64,000 nucleotides of DNA from Pseudopithomyces maydicus (GCA_026873275.1 JANTUC010000006.1:2046001-2110000); one strand, 5' to 3'. Positions 22,961-34,328 are shown, counted from the stretch's first letter. Translations and numbers: made by a program. Notes: generated by a model not told the origin, from the sequence alone.

Positions 22961-25299
22961 GCGGTCACGAAAGACTGGACGTGCAAGGCCTTTTCTGTAG
23001 GCGTTGATGGTACAAACTCAGGCCGTCAGATCGATTAATTAACCGAGAGCAAGTAAGTGAGTTTTCCTGCGCCGGCTGCTGCATGTGATAGTGAGCGGAG
23101 TTTGAGAGGCGACGTGCGAAGTGAGTTTGAGATGCAAGCGGGAGAATGAAGCTCACCCGGCTGCGTGCCCCCGCGCTCGATTTTTCTCCCACCCATCCCT
23201 GCTGAACTTGGAAGGAGCGCTTGATCCCACTGCAGGAAAGACCGGACAAAGCTAGTTGGGCAGTGTTATATGGAAACGAGTCGAACCAATTGAAGTCCAA
23301 GGCCTTGCTTCGGTCTTATAGGGTCCAGTTGCTTGTGCCCTCTGTTCCAAGGCTCCATTTGTGTTTGATTGCAACATGGAAAAAGGCCGATCTTACACTC
23401 AGCTGCCGATACGCATCTAGCTTGGTTCCCCAGCAGCTGGGGTTAGTTCCGACATTTGCGACTACACTCGGAGGTTTGGTCCGACCAATGAGATAGGCGC
23501 AAAAGCACCGTTCTTGTGTACCACAGTCAGAATGACATCCAGCTGTCTCTGCGAAACAGAGATAGGTATAAACGCGATAATGGTTTGAGAGACGGTTATC
23601 GATACAGAACGTCCGTCTCCCATCCTAATATGTCAATCTAACAGTCTACGACTATGGAGGTCTTGTGCATAAGGGTCTGGCTACTTTTCAACCTTATCCA
23701 TAGAATCTTTTGGTGCCTTCCGGATCACGCAATTCGGGCACTCTATACTTCTCAACTGACATCTGGGTTATCTCATATCATCCCATTTTTTTATAATTAC
23801 CTCGCTAGAGAATTTCTGAGCTCGACAGCACCAGTAAATGTTCAGGTAAATAAGAGCAGGAGAGGGAATGAAGAACGCTTACTAGTGGGTGCATACAATA
23901 CTGACAAGGCTTCGTACTAAATGGTAAACCAGGCGTGACTTGATTTTTGCAAGCTCTCCATAGTATATTCTCATAGTTAGAACAGTAAAGGCTCAAGCCA
24001 TAACTGCTCTATGTGTTCCTGGACGCATTATCATTGTATCTTAGCCAATGGAGTAGTTATCTGAGGTTCATCTTGTATTTGTAGTAGCTCAACAGAGTCC
24101 GTGCGAAGACTGCGCCAGAAAATTTAGAAAAATGGTTGTGCGGAGCTCACAACTTAAACCAAAGCTGGTATATCAATACAGAACTATCCAGCTGTGTATA
24201 TGAGGCAAGGAATGAAAAGCCCGCTAGACAAAAGCCAAGGCTAGGTGGTGTTTAGGTTTAGCGTCCCGCAGTCCTTCGCTCACGTCGATCAACCTCCGTT
24301 TGCGATATTTGCCTTCTCCACACCTACGTGCTAGCGAATGTACGCGCGTAATCTCATCTTTCCAATACAAGAGCATACGGTGCGGGCCTATGACCCCAAT
24401 TCATTCATGTCATCTGACTTTTGCTCGGTGGCTGTTGCTTACGGATCGCATCGCATGTGAAATTGGGCCGAATGTTCTTCAGTAAAAACGCGACCAATGC
24501 ATGCATCGCATCACATGCACATAGACTGGGGCACAAAGTCTGGAAGAAACTACCACAAGTCACTGCTGAATACATTTCGATGCAAACAATAATCCGTAGT
24601 TGTATATTCGCATCCCCGTTGACGAATTCCAACCCAATTGGTCATTGGTCGTACTTCAATTATGCGCACTGTTGATGATTGGACCATGCCGAACCGCTGA
24701 TCTCATGGCCTAGCAGCCTTTGCATAAATCAGCTGTTCCATTGCGACTGGTTTCATGCGGAGAGGCGGGGTGCTCTGTACCGTTGTACTGCAGCATGCGC
24801 GCAAGTGTTTTCATTGGCACTGGAACAGCTTCCCGGAGAGACATTGGCCGATAGAGCCTCTCCTTCCCGGGTTTCTCGACCGATGGTGCGTACAAGTCTC
24901 CTGTAGAATCTTATGATATCATCACACAGAACACGTCAAGGAGTGCGGACAATTGTATGATGAAGCAACTCGTTCTATTCAAGCAAGCTACCTCTACGAG
25001 TGGTCAGGCACAAGACCCATCCCCTCGAATATATGTATATATAAAGTTTTTTTTCTTGTTGATTTTATATCCAACGTAAAATCATACAATCATGGGTCCT
25101 AAGGCCATAGGCGGAAGGCAAAACGCTCGTCGTGGCAGTCGCCAAAGCGGAGCGACGCTAGACGTGAAAATTCCACGTCCTGGAAGGGGACATGGGAAAC
25201 ACTGTTTGAACAAATGTTCGGGTATCGTAGTTCGTGAAGTGAATATGCCGAAAGATCCATAGAGGCTGTAGTGAAGAACGAGTGGGCTGCTGAAAGAGC
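22961..25299. other. Long intergenic region, no supported gene
   Basis: About 2.3 kb between the two regulator genes. The first 300 bp are probably the promoter of the Zn2Cys6 gene. The rest is AT-rich with only short motif-free open frames. A run of T (25048-25055) beside TATATGTATATATAAAG lies near 25030-25055. Nothing else can be supported. Confidence 0.45.
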
Positions 25300-26297
25300 T
25301 CACACTGTCCGACTCTCGTCTTCATCCTCGTCAATGTCCTGGAGAAAGTCAAGTCCGCTGTAGTTGTCATCGTCGTGCTGTGAAGAGTCGACAGTGAACA
25401 TCGACTCAGTACTCGACGGCCGACGGAGACCACCCGAGTCTGTCGAATCAGCGCTGTCCACGGTATTGATTGGAGGTCTCATTGACGACGCATGATTTGG
25501 GGGTTGGGCGCTTCCACGCCGAGGAGGTCACCTGCACATCGTGCAAGGTATTCATCCACGGCCCAGAAGCCACAACCCGCATGCCGGAGAACCTCATTCT
25601 TCAACTCGAGAACCTCTTCGCGAAGCATAGCAACATTTTCCTTGAGAGCCTTGTTCTTGGTAGAGAATTCTCTTGCGCGAGCTTCGAGACCGTTGATGTA
25701 TTCTTTCTTGCGTTGTCTGCACTTGTGGGCGGCGACACGGTTCTTCTCAAGATGCGACTGGCGAGCTGATGAAACCTGGAACGGGAAGCCATCAGCAGTG
25801 TAGTGTTCAATAAACTGGGGCGTCGATTTCGGCCTCCCTCGCTTGCGCTTAGGCGGTTGGCCCTCTTGCTGAGGTTCGGCCGGTGTAGCAATAGAATCTT
25901 TGGTGGAGGTATTGCGCGATGTCCGACGACGCTTTGTCGATGGCTCTTGATTTGACTGCTGGGGTTGGAAATTCTTCAAAGCTTGGACCTGATGGTCTGG
26001 AAAGAGAGCTTCGTTCTGAAGCTCTTCGAGCGATATCGAATCCTCTCGGGCTATATTTCGCAAAGGTTCCGCAGGCGACATCTCCTCAGGTGGGGTGACT
26101 TGGCCATACCGTTCGACGGAAGCCGTAAGCAGAGAAGGTGGAATGGTAAATGCCGACTGGGACAAGGAAGAGGAAGAAGGGTTGGTAAAAGCAGGCCATT
26201 TCTCAGAAGTAACGGCGGCGCCATCGAGCGCTAGGTAGACATCGTCGGTCCAGGTAGGGTCGCCGAAGCCATTGTGAATGTTGGTCTCGACCTCCAT
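25300..26297 (-). CDS. bZIP transcription factor, ATF/CREB-like
   Basis: Predicted nuclear stress- or development-related regulator. Single exon; ATG at 26297 gives MEVETNIHNGFGDPTW. A Ser/Pro/Gln-rich N-terminal half (about 130 residues) is followed by basic stretches (TKRRRTSRN; PPKRKRGRPKSTPQF). The bZIP then begins with basic region EKNRVAAHKCRQRKKEYING at about residues 190-209 and has a leucine zipper with heptads up to EVLRHAGCGFWAVDEYL. In the plus-strand sequence, a run of five G (25499-25503) appears to miss one base. As read, the frame stops at 25479 after 272 residues. With one base added it continues as PPNHASSMRPPINTVDSADS to an acidic tail (DIDEDEDESRTV) ending at 25300, total about 332. 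The downstream sequence is clearly protein-like, so I extend the gene to 25300 but flag it. Confidence 0.8.
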
Positions 26298-26360
26298 GGT
26301 AGCGATGCAGATTGGTCGTTATTGCTGTGGCAGTAGCAGCAGTAACAAGTAGTAATAGGT

Positions 26361-26469
26361 GTTGCTGTTGTCGTTGTTGTTGTCGTCGTTGTTGTTGTCG
26401 TCGTTGTTGTTGTCGTCGTTGTTGTTGTTGTTGTTGTTGTTGTGGTGGTGGTGGTGGTGGTGGTGGTTG
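26361..26469. repeat. GTT/GTC/GTG triplet repeat in bZIP 5' leader
   Basis: About 109 bp of triplets upstream of the bZIP ATG (64 bp from it). It comprises three copies of a 15-nt higher-order unit (GTC GTC GTT GTT GTT), then a pure GTT run, then six GTG. On the mRNA strand it reads CAC/CAA/GAC. Both long open frames through it are homopolymeric (poly-Thr, poly-Gln/Pro), lack ATG starts in the frame and are out of frame with the bZIP, so it is untranslated leader or promoter. Confidence 0.85.
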
Positions 26470-27762
26470 ATGTCTGGGTGTAGACGTGTGAGAAGTCACG
26501 AAGGTTTGTTTGCTTGCTTGAGTTTATGTTATACCAGTGATCGGGAATGAATACCGACAATCAAGGCATGCAGCGTAGGAATGAGTAATGTGGCAAGCAG
26601 GAAGAGGGGTTTGGAGGGACGTGGAGCGAAACGCACTGGGAAGAGGGGCTATAAGAGGCGGAAAGACGGGCGGTGCTAAAAGAACATCGGAATCGGCTGA
26701 CAATGGGGGAATACCCATCTTTGCCAGCAAGAATCGCATCGTCCAAGACGATCAGGTTGAATGCGGGCGATCGGTCGATGGCCGGAGGAGACGGCGCAAG
26801 CGAGCCAGTGAGGGCGGCGATGGCTCACGGCCATTTCGAAAACAGGCTTTGTCGCTATGCCATTTTCCGCACGCCATTCCTAGATCGCGATGCATATGTA
26901 CATACAGTGCTCTAGCTTGGTCTACTACCTGGATACGCGCGCTGCCGCTCAGCAGTCGCCAGTCGCTCGTCGCATTTCTCCCTTGGTCGAGGGTGGAGGA
27001 GAGAGGCGTGTTCGTGTCTGCTGTACGGCCGACCAGGGCATGACATGGGCGATGAGACCGGAGCGTCGCAACGGCCCAAGGCGGGTGGGTGCGCAAGGTC
27101 GCATTCCGGTCTCGGCACATGGCAAGCTCGATGGCCCATTGGCCCTTGCATCAACTCAAGAGCTAAGCTGTGCGAGCTCTATTCCGGCTTCCAGCATGGT
27201 ACAGGGATGGTGAGGGTTCTGGGCCTGTTGTGCTTTGGTAGCAATGTTGATCCCCAACAATGGAAATAAAATGTGTAGACTAGTGGCGGTTCGGCCAGGA
27301 TGACGAGGCTGGTGAGGTTGGTTTGGGTAAACGGCAAGCAGGGCCGCAGTCAATCATGCGCCGGAAGTGATGGAAGGGGCTTGAATGGTGTCGTCTTCTG
27401 GGGTGGCTAGTGTGTGGAATCGCAGGTCGGTAGGGGCTTTTGGAGCTTGGTGGCGAATGGGCGGGACGGGTACGAAACACGAGGAGAAATGGCTCCATGG
27501 ACAGACAGAGGGCCTGTGTGTCGGTACCCCATGCCATGATGCTGGCGCCGGGCGGCCCACGGTTGTGCCCAACGGTGCATGTCATTATCGAGCTTTGCAC
27601 TTTTCCATGACGATCACGCTGGTTTGCCATGATAAGTCTGCATTTTCCCATGAGCAACCGTGCGTCGGTGCAGGGTTACGTCACTGGAGCTCTAGCAACG
27701 TACCGGTACGCAATGCTCGAAACGGATGGCTGCCGAACAGCAGTGCCGGTGCTCAGGGCCAT

Positions 27763-27810
27763 CCATGGGAGGGTTTCCATGGGAGGGTTTCCATGGGAGG
27801 GTTTCCATGG
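27763..27810. repeat. 14-bp tandem repeat, three copies plus partial
   Basis: Unit CCATGGGAGGGTTT at 27763-27776, 27777-27790 and 27791-27804, identical, followed by CCATGG at 27805-27810. Each unit carries an NcoI-like CCATGG palindrome. Confidence 0.85.
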
Positions 27811-27910
27811 ACCCTGAGAGCCTGGGGTGCATACGGTGGGCGTCTGGCCGTCGACGAGGCTATTACCCAGGTATCGCGACACGGAAAAGGACGGAGGAAA
27901 GGGACAGAGG

Positions 27911-28016
27911 CAAGGGACAGAGGAAAGGGAAGGAAGTGGGCCTCGGGAAGACGGCAGGCAAGGGACAGAGGAAAGGGAAGGAAGTGGGCCTCGGGAAGAC
28001 GGCAGGCAAGGGATAG
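27911..28016. repeat. 48-bp tandem duplication in purine-rich DNA
   Basis: Two identical 48-bp units (27911-27958 and 27959-28006), beginning CAAGGGACAGAGGAAAGGGA, with a partial third start at 28007. The unit itself contains smaller GGGACAGAGG-type sub-repeats continuing leftward to about 27895. The length is a multiple of three, so overlapping frames stay open by chance. Confidence 0.85.
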
Positions 28017-28860
28017 CAGTCCTTCCTGCCCAAGAGAAAGAAATGTGGCCTCGAAGGCTCGCATCACGGCATCCGGCGTGTTGTTGCAGACGTGCCCAGG
28101 TGGGCAAGTGAGCAGCTGAAGCGGAACAGAGCACCGGTCCAATGAGAAACGGCTTTGCCGACGTGAGGGAGGATTCGGCAGAAGCGGGGACTGGCGACGT
28201 CAGGCTCAGCGAGACAGCCAGTCTGGTGGCTCCGGTATTCTTTCCCGTCGACCATGACTGGTAAAGATCATGCAATCACATATATGGGCGTGACTGGGCC
28301 CGGCGCCTGTCTCCGCGAAAGTTGGTACCGGCAGCGTTGTGGAAGGTTCGACTGAGGAGGCGCAATGGCGTCATTGCTGAAAAACGTTCAGCCGAGCCTC
28401 TCCTCTCCTCTCACCTCTTCCCCTCTTCCCCTCTCCACTTTCCTCTCTAATTGATGCCCACCTGCGGCGTGAAATGCCGCCCCAGGTGCGGCCAATGATG
28501 CGTCCCGTCCAAGTCTAATCGGGCCCCAGCCAGGCTTTGCGTATGAATTACTAGGTACCCACCTACTTCACCACCACCACGCACGCGAACCATTACTTGC
28601 GCCTCTCTCCTCGCATGGGAACCATTGCCTCTTTCCCCGGACCCACCTGCATAAGTGCCTTCGGGTACCTCTTTCGTGCCCAGCTATCAACCATGCATGC
28701 ATCAGGGCAGAATCGAGTGCGCTGAGAAGACCGACTAGCTGATTGGCCTGCATTTCTTGAGTGGACTCCTTTAGCCGAAGATCCCCTCGTTTCGACCCAT
28801 TACGCTTACAGAGTTATTACTCTATCCCCCGCGAACCCCCAGGAACCTATCCACGGAGCC

Positions 28861-29851
28861 ATGCATCCACCACCCGCAAGAACCTCTGGTCCAAGCAGAC
28901 CCACCGAACCAGTCCAGACCGGCCTCCTCGCCTTACCCGTTGAGATCAGGAGGCTGATCTTCGATTACCTGATTCCCGGGCCCGGTGTCTGCATAGACGA
29001 GAATGGTAGATGCGCCATAGGCAAACAAGTGTCGGCATCGTATCGAAATGCCGTCGGCAGCCGCCTCGTTACCTGCCGTCATAGCCATGGACCTGCCCGC
29101 AAGAGAATCAACGTCCTCTACCTCATGCTAGTTTGCCGAAAGCTGTAAGTCGGGAACGTCGTCCCATCCCTGCCATTCCTAACCCCTCGACAGCTATGAC
29201 GAAGTGACTGATGTATTGTACATGACATCGCACTTCACCTTCCACGACGCAATAGCCTTCTTGCGTTTCTCCTTGTCTCTGCGGCCACACGTACTACAGA
29301 AGGTTAGGTCCATCACGTTCGAGGCTGGAAGCGGAGGCAGCTCCTTCTTTGAACGCCCCTTGCGCTTTTGGCCAGACATCGAAAAGGGTCACGAGGATGC
29401 TTACTGCCTACCACCTGCCGCCGCCGAGTACTACAATGAGCCCTACTACCCTTCGCTTATCTCCAGGTGTCTGCGCGAGCCGAGATATCACCATGATGTC
29501 AAGAACCCCCAAGTGCCCAGTACTTGGGGTGCTGTATGCCAAGATCTAGAGAAGATGATTGGACTTCGGGTATTAAACGTTATCGTAGCGCTCGAGTCCA
29601 TGTCAGAATGCAAGAAACATGGCGGTTTTGACCACGAGCGCGCCTTGAACGTTGACCATGGCCAAGCAGAGCCATTCATTCTCCAGCCGCTTTGTGCAGT
29701 AAAACGGGCTTTGGGTAGTGAGCTAGAACTGTCTGTGACGATGAATTGGGTTGCTCTTGGTTCCTTCTCCGAACTCGAGCAGGTAGCAGTTAAACTGGGT
29801 GTAGTTGTCAAGCGTACAACACTACGTCGCTGGAAGAGTAGAGAGCAATAA
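28861..29851 (+). CDS. 2EXR/F-box-like domain protein, function unknown
   Basis: Exons: 28861-29144 and 29194-29851, with a 49-bp intron (GTAAGT, CTAAC branch, ACAG); 313 residues. The start gives MHPPPARTSGPSRP. The core TGLLALPVEIRRLIFDYLIPG at about residues 21-41 is the F-box-like start of the 2EXR family, which is greatly expanded in filamentous ascomycetes. INVLYLMLVCRKLYDEVTDVLY follows the splice, then an alpha/beta-looking body with no catalytic motif. Some F-box relatives recruit substrates to SCF ligases, but that is not shown here. The stop lies only 10 bases from the stop of a related gene on the other strand. Confidence 0.75.
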
Positions 29852-29861
29852 ATCCATAGGT

Positions 29862-30914
29862 TCAATACAAGATCATATCTCCAAATACCCTCCTCTCTCC
29901 ATAATCCACCCTCAACCGCAATTTTCCATCACCACAAAGATTCTTTCTCACCCATGTGAGCAGAGGCATAAGCACCAGTTCCCGCGTACTCCCCAACTTC
30001 CGCGCCATCTTTTCCGCAGGGCATATCAGCGTAAGCTCCTCCAACGCCTCGCAGTCGATTAGACAACACAGATCCATCCTCTCAATTACCTCTTTCCTTG
30101 AACATAGCCTCCACCTCTTCACCGCGTACGCAGCACAGTAGGCGCAACCAAGATCACAACACCCATTTACATGCTCGACATTCTCCTGTTTTGGATTCGG
30201 CTGGAGCTCCATCCACGAATCTACGAAGAGCGAGGGCGAAACATGAATATTTACATAGCGCAATGCGCTGCATGCTGATAGCAGTGATCTATTGACGTGT
30301 GTGGTGGAAGGACACCATGAAACAGTAGAAGAGAAGCTGATAGTGCGAATGCCCTGTATAAGAACCGAATTGAAGGGTTCGTTGAGGTAGCGGGTGAGGG
30401 AGTGCGCGGCTGCAGCGGTGTGAATACAAAGATCGGTAAAGCGAAGAAGCTGGGGCGCGCATTCGGAGCGGATACGCCGGTTTGTGTAGCAGAGGGCGGG
30501 GAGTCGATCGGGGAGCGATGTGAATGCGTCGTCGGCTCCGTAAACAGTGCGCCCGATGTGCATTTGCGAGGGGACCATCAAGTATATGTAATGTCTATAT
30601 ATCATGTTCTTTGTCACGTGTTAGATGGATTTTCAATGTCCCAACGCTGTAGAGCTGCATTAAGCATGCGCTATTCTGTTTGCAAGATGACGTACTCGTA
30701 TTTTCAAGGGTAGGTCGAGCAATTGAAATACAACACCCGATCTTCTTGGCTCGACCAGTACTCTTCTTTTGAGACGATCGATGTTGAAGCGTAGATTTAT
30801 GGCACTGACGCGCGCGAGGCGTTTCTGACGCTCGACTTGGGCCCGCAACGGCTGAGTGACCGACTTGGGTCTGTCGATGGATACGGTGGATTGAAGGAGG
30901 GACTGCGCAGTCAT
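29862..30914 (-). CDS. 2EXR/F-box-like domain protein, function unknown
   Basis: Exons: 30914-30696 and 30608-29862, with an 87-bp intron (GTACGT donor, TCTAAC branch, CAAAG acceptor); 321 residues. The splice reconstructs LDLPLKIRNMIYRHYIYLMV, the diagnostic 2EXR/F-box-like motif (LPxEIRxxIYxYL pattern), at about residues 65-85. Downstream, SLPDRLPALCYTNRRIRSECAP matches the second conserved part. A Cys-rich patch (NGCCDLGCAYCAAY) may bind metal. An upstream ATG at 30995 would add 27 residues. The interval 30973-30915 looks like a 5' untranslated intron (GTATCC...CTAAT...AAAG), so I prefer 30914. It converges with the related gene ending at 29851. Confidence 0.72.
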
Positions 30915-31285
30915 CTTTGCAAGTATGATTAGACACGTATTCAGGAAAAATTTGAGAAAGATGCCTGGATACTTATGGTGGTGGTTAGGATTCATTCAAT
31001 GTCCCATATATTTCACTTGGGAACTCGATATTGAATAGGAATCTTCGTGAAACTACGGGATTCAAAGTCGTTTGTATCATGCTCAACCAGACCTTTCGTG
31101 ACCTCGGGAAACGGATTGCAGTCATATTCAAGGATATCTAAAGGCGCTCCACGTGTGGTTGTATAACTGAGGATATGATCTACGCTCGCCATCTGTATTC
31201 TTAAACTGCAATCAGATACATACGTACTCCTTAACATGTGACCGTGTATTCACCGGGGCGGGGTCTTAGACTAACGGGAGCCATC
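30915..31285. other. Intergenic spacer
   Basis: Holds the 5' leader of the 2EXR gene (possible leader intron 30973-30915) and the 3' region of the DJ-1-like gene. No other gene seen. Confidence 0.5.
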
Positions 31286-32133
31286 TCACAGCTCCTTTAT
31301 CCCCCAGGCCTGTCCTTCCCCTCTCCTCTCAAACTCCAAAATCTCCTCCACAAACTTATACAGCTTCTCCCCTCCTATCAGCTCCGTCACCCACAAGCTC
31401 GCATCAATCCCTGAGCTCACACCTCCCGCATTAACTATCCGCACACCCTGATCGGTCTTGCCCCCATCCACCCACCTCTTCTTCACAACACGAATTCCAG
31501 AGTCCCCTCCCGCAGCCTTGTCAGCATAATTCTTCAACATGTCGTAGCAGATATGATGCGTTGTGACCGTTCTCCCCGCCAGAATCCCCGCAGCCCCCAA
31601 AATCACGGCCCCAGAGCACACAGACTGTAAGATACGATGACCGACACCCTCTCTCGGAGGAAGCGCCGCGAATCTTTTCAGAAGAGCCAGCGTCTGCCGT
31701 CCCTGCTCGCTTGGTATGAACCTGTCGATAACATCCATGTGAGCGCCTGGAACCACGATGATGTCGTAGTTTTCGAGCTGCTGTTCGACCTCGGAGAAGC
31801 TGGCTCCGGGGATGTAGACCATAACGCTATTTTCGCCGCTGACGGGGTTGGTGTGTGCGAATGTCGTGACGTTGAAGACTTTTGGTGTGTTGGGCGGTGG
31901 GCGGGTGCTGTAGACTTCTACGGGGCCGCTGAAGTCCATGACTTGAAGTGGCGGGGCATTATTAGTGAACTGAGTGTCATAGGGGATTCGGGGATTTGAT
32001 AGATGTTTTGACTATTAATTCGAAGTTTTGAAGCTTCGAATTCATGATGAGTCAAACGCCTAAATTGTCCCGGGTGCCACCTACTGTCAGCATTAGGATA
32101 GATGAATACTCCGACATTGATTAATGATGACAT
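31286..32133 (-). CDS. DJ-1/PfpI superfamily (class I glutamine amidotransferase-like) protein
   Basis: Exons: 32133-32085 and 31941-31286, with a 143-bp phase-1 intron (GTAGGT donor, CTAATA branch, TTCAAG acceptor); 234 residues. The splice reconstructs NVGVFIYPNADIMDFSGPVEV, the first strand and glutamate-bearing turn of the family. IIVVPGAHMDVIDRF precedes the nucleophile elbow QSVCSGAVILGAAGIL with cysteine at about residue 127. The downstream HHICYDML segment contains the usual histidine region. Members include isonitrile hydratase-like and glyoxalase III-like enzymes; which applies is not readable. It neighbours the cyclase/regulator block and might belong to it, but it could equally be unrelated. 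No frameshift. Confidence 0.82.
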
Positions 32134-32546
32134 TGTACGAGGTGAATTTTTGCGAGGCTGTAAATCTAATAATGTATGTATAGCGAAAGGGTCTTGGAGT
32201 TCCACGCATAAAGCCCATATATATGCATAGCCGGATCGGGAGTAATCAGAGAGCCGTTCCGTTTTGGTGTGGAGCTACTTTCGCCCAAGCGGTGTGCGCT
32301 TACCGACGAACAAACTGGCACGAATCCGCTTCTTTCTAACCCCTAATTTCTCGCTAATAGCATCTAAAATCGAGAATTAAACAAAATGATTGACAGAGCA
32401 ACCTGAGAAGCTCTACATCGCCAGACTCATAGTCTAGTGCACTATGATGATCTATGTATAGTTGGGATGGATCCTTTTCTATCCTGAATCTCGATATGTC
32501 TTACAAGGAAGCGGCAACCATGCAATTGAAATACCTCGATACTTTA
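32134..32546. other. Intergenic spacer
   Basis: 413 bp AT-rich spacer: presumed promoter of the DJ-1-like gene plus the 3' end of the Zn2Cys6 gene. No gene or clear motif seen. Confidence 0.5.
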
Positions 32547-34328
32547 TCAGCATATCCTACTATCCACCACACTCCTGGCGTCCTTGCCTGAACCATTCAG
32601 CTTCTCAATGGCAAGCCACCCGATTCCTCTCAACGAACCGGTTTTCCAATCCTCGAACACCATCCTAGCGAGACTTCTTTGTTCCAAAGTCGGTGCATAC
32701 ATGGCGACCAGAAAAAGCGGAGTATGGAGGCGCAGGTAAGCAAACCCTGTATCACGAAGTCTCAGATACCATGACACGGAAAGTATGAGTGCGTAATGGT
32801 TTGTAGTACTAGGTGGGGGGAATGAATTGTCATAGTAAGGCGGCGATGATGAGTTTTTAGAGGCGGAGATGGGAGACGTGTCCGGCGTAATAGAGTTGGC
32901 CACCGGCTGCGAAGGTATGGTACTGCTCGATCCTGATGAATTGGAAGAAGTCGAATTCGATCTTGCCGACGACACCGAAGGCATCAAAGGCAATGTTGTG
33001 GGGGTCCCTGTGACAAGAGCGGCGTACGTAGGTGCTAGTAGGTCAAGCAAGATATAACAGGCGCTGAAATAAGCATATGTGAGACTCGTAAAAGGATCTC
33101 GGAAATCGGTGTGCCCCGTTCCAGGACTAGTCCAGCTCAACCGCTGACCCTTGTGCTGACTCATGTAATCGTACCACATGTCGTCCACTTCCTCTTTTGC
33201 TTTGACGAACTCGGCTCTCTTGCGCTCAAGCTCAGCAGGCGGCATCGTCAGCAGTTCGCCACCCGCGTGTGACTGGAGCTTCAGCAATCTTGTAAAGGGC
33301 GTTATGATTTGCATATTAAGTGGGAGTCTTTGCTTCTCCCAGCCGCAAGCGTCGATTAACATGCGCTCCATGATGGGGTCGTTGCGTAAACGAGGATCGG
33401 ATGTGGTGAGGTACACGAAACAAAGCTGGATCCTAACATGGAAAAATAGGTTTACGATCATGGGACTAGGACCGGCTGCGCCAGGATTGTTTCCCCGACT
33501 TTTCTCGGGGGCTTTGCTGCTTGTTCTATGGCCTTGTCGATCATCTTCGCGCAAGCAATGTTGTGCAATGCGAAGCCTTCACCGGTAGTTGCAACGACGG
33601 ATTCGAACATGCTGAGCATGATGCTCGTCATCACCATGTACAGATCTCCGGCTTTGTCTCCCTCTCTTGAAGACCTCTGCCCTGGAAGCGCAGGCTACTG
33701 CCATACAGGCCGTATGCATGGTGCAGAAGCGCATCATTCCTCAACTCCAGGCTGCTAAAGGCTGCCGAGGTGGCTCCCAGGGCCAGAGCCAGGGCTTCAT
33801 TTCCGCGTATGGCTGACGAATGCCGCGAGGCAGACGGGGGAGGTGTAGCAGCCATTCGAGGGAGGGTGTGTAGCCAGCTTGGCGTACGACGGACTGCACC
33901 CGGAACGTGCCTTCCCTCTGCGCAGAAGAAGGCAACCAGGTTTTGGAAGAAGGCCTCGCCCCATACGTGTCGCGGGCTCACATCCACACCCCAGACCACG
34001 GCCATCTCTTCAGAGAGGTCGCCGGATCCGTGAATCCCCCTACCATCTTCGAACCGCCGAGCAACATCAAGAGAGGTTTGTTGGGGAGAAGGCTTTTTCG
34101 CACGTGGCTTTTTGCCTGAAGGGTAGGAAGAAGTGTCTACGAAAAGAAGCGGCGCATCGGTCGGGCCCGGGCATTTCCTGTTGAATCTCGTGCACATCAG
34201 GCAACTCGGCATGGTGGCTAGAGGGTTGGGTAAGTCTAGAGATGGCCACCACAGACTGCGCTTTTCTTACCATCGCATTTTATACGTTTCTGCCGGCAGA
34301 TGGCACATGCCTTTGTTCGTCGTGGCAT
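32547..34328 (-). CDS. Zn2Cys6 transcription factor, candidate cluster regulator
   Basis: Predicted nuclear regulator. Exon 34328-34271, intron 34270-34218 (GTAAGA...CTAG), then 34217-32547; about 576 residues. The zinc cluster is C-AI-C-RQKRIK-C-DATMPS-C-LM-C-TRFNRK-C at residues 8-35, split by the intron between the third and fourth cysteines. The middle region (NLVAFFCAEGRHVPGA; LALGATSAAFSSLELRND; MVMTSIMLSMFESVV) is typical of fungal C6 regulators with a DUF3468-like body. Two frame changes occur: at 33661-33670 (TT on plus strand, in CTCTTGAAGA) and at a run of five G (33507-33511). Adding one base at each restores continuous sequence to the stop. A low-complexity Ser/Pro stretch follows. 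Its position beside the cyclase and P450 suggests a pathway-specific activator; this is inference. Confidence 0.78.

Larger units (their letters stand above)
26470..28860. other. Long GC-rich intergenic region with tandem repeats
   Basis: About 2.4 kb between two divergent genes. The open frames are Arg/Gly/Lys-rich on both strands at once, a composition effect, and I support no gene. It contains the 14-bp and 48-bp tandem repeats listed separately. A polypyrimidine tract of CTCTC and CCCCT blocks (about 28397-28440) is probably part of the promoter of the gene at 28861. Confidence 0.5.

Noticed and set aside
26203..26560. Open frames encoding poly-Thr and poly-Gln/Pro upstream of the bZIP
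   Set aside because: They exist only because of the triplet repeat, lack an ATG in frame, and are out of frame with the bZIP.
27385..28275. Long open frames on both strands over the tandem repeats
   Set aside because: They stay open because the 48-bp unit is a multiple of three and purine-rich; composition is not protein-like.
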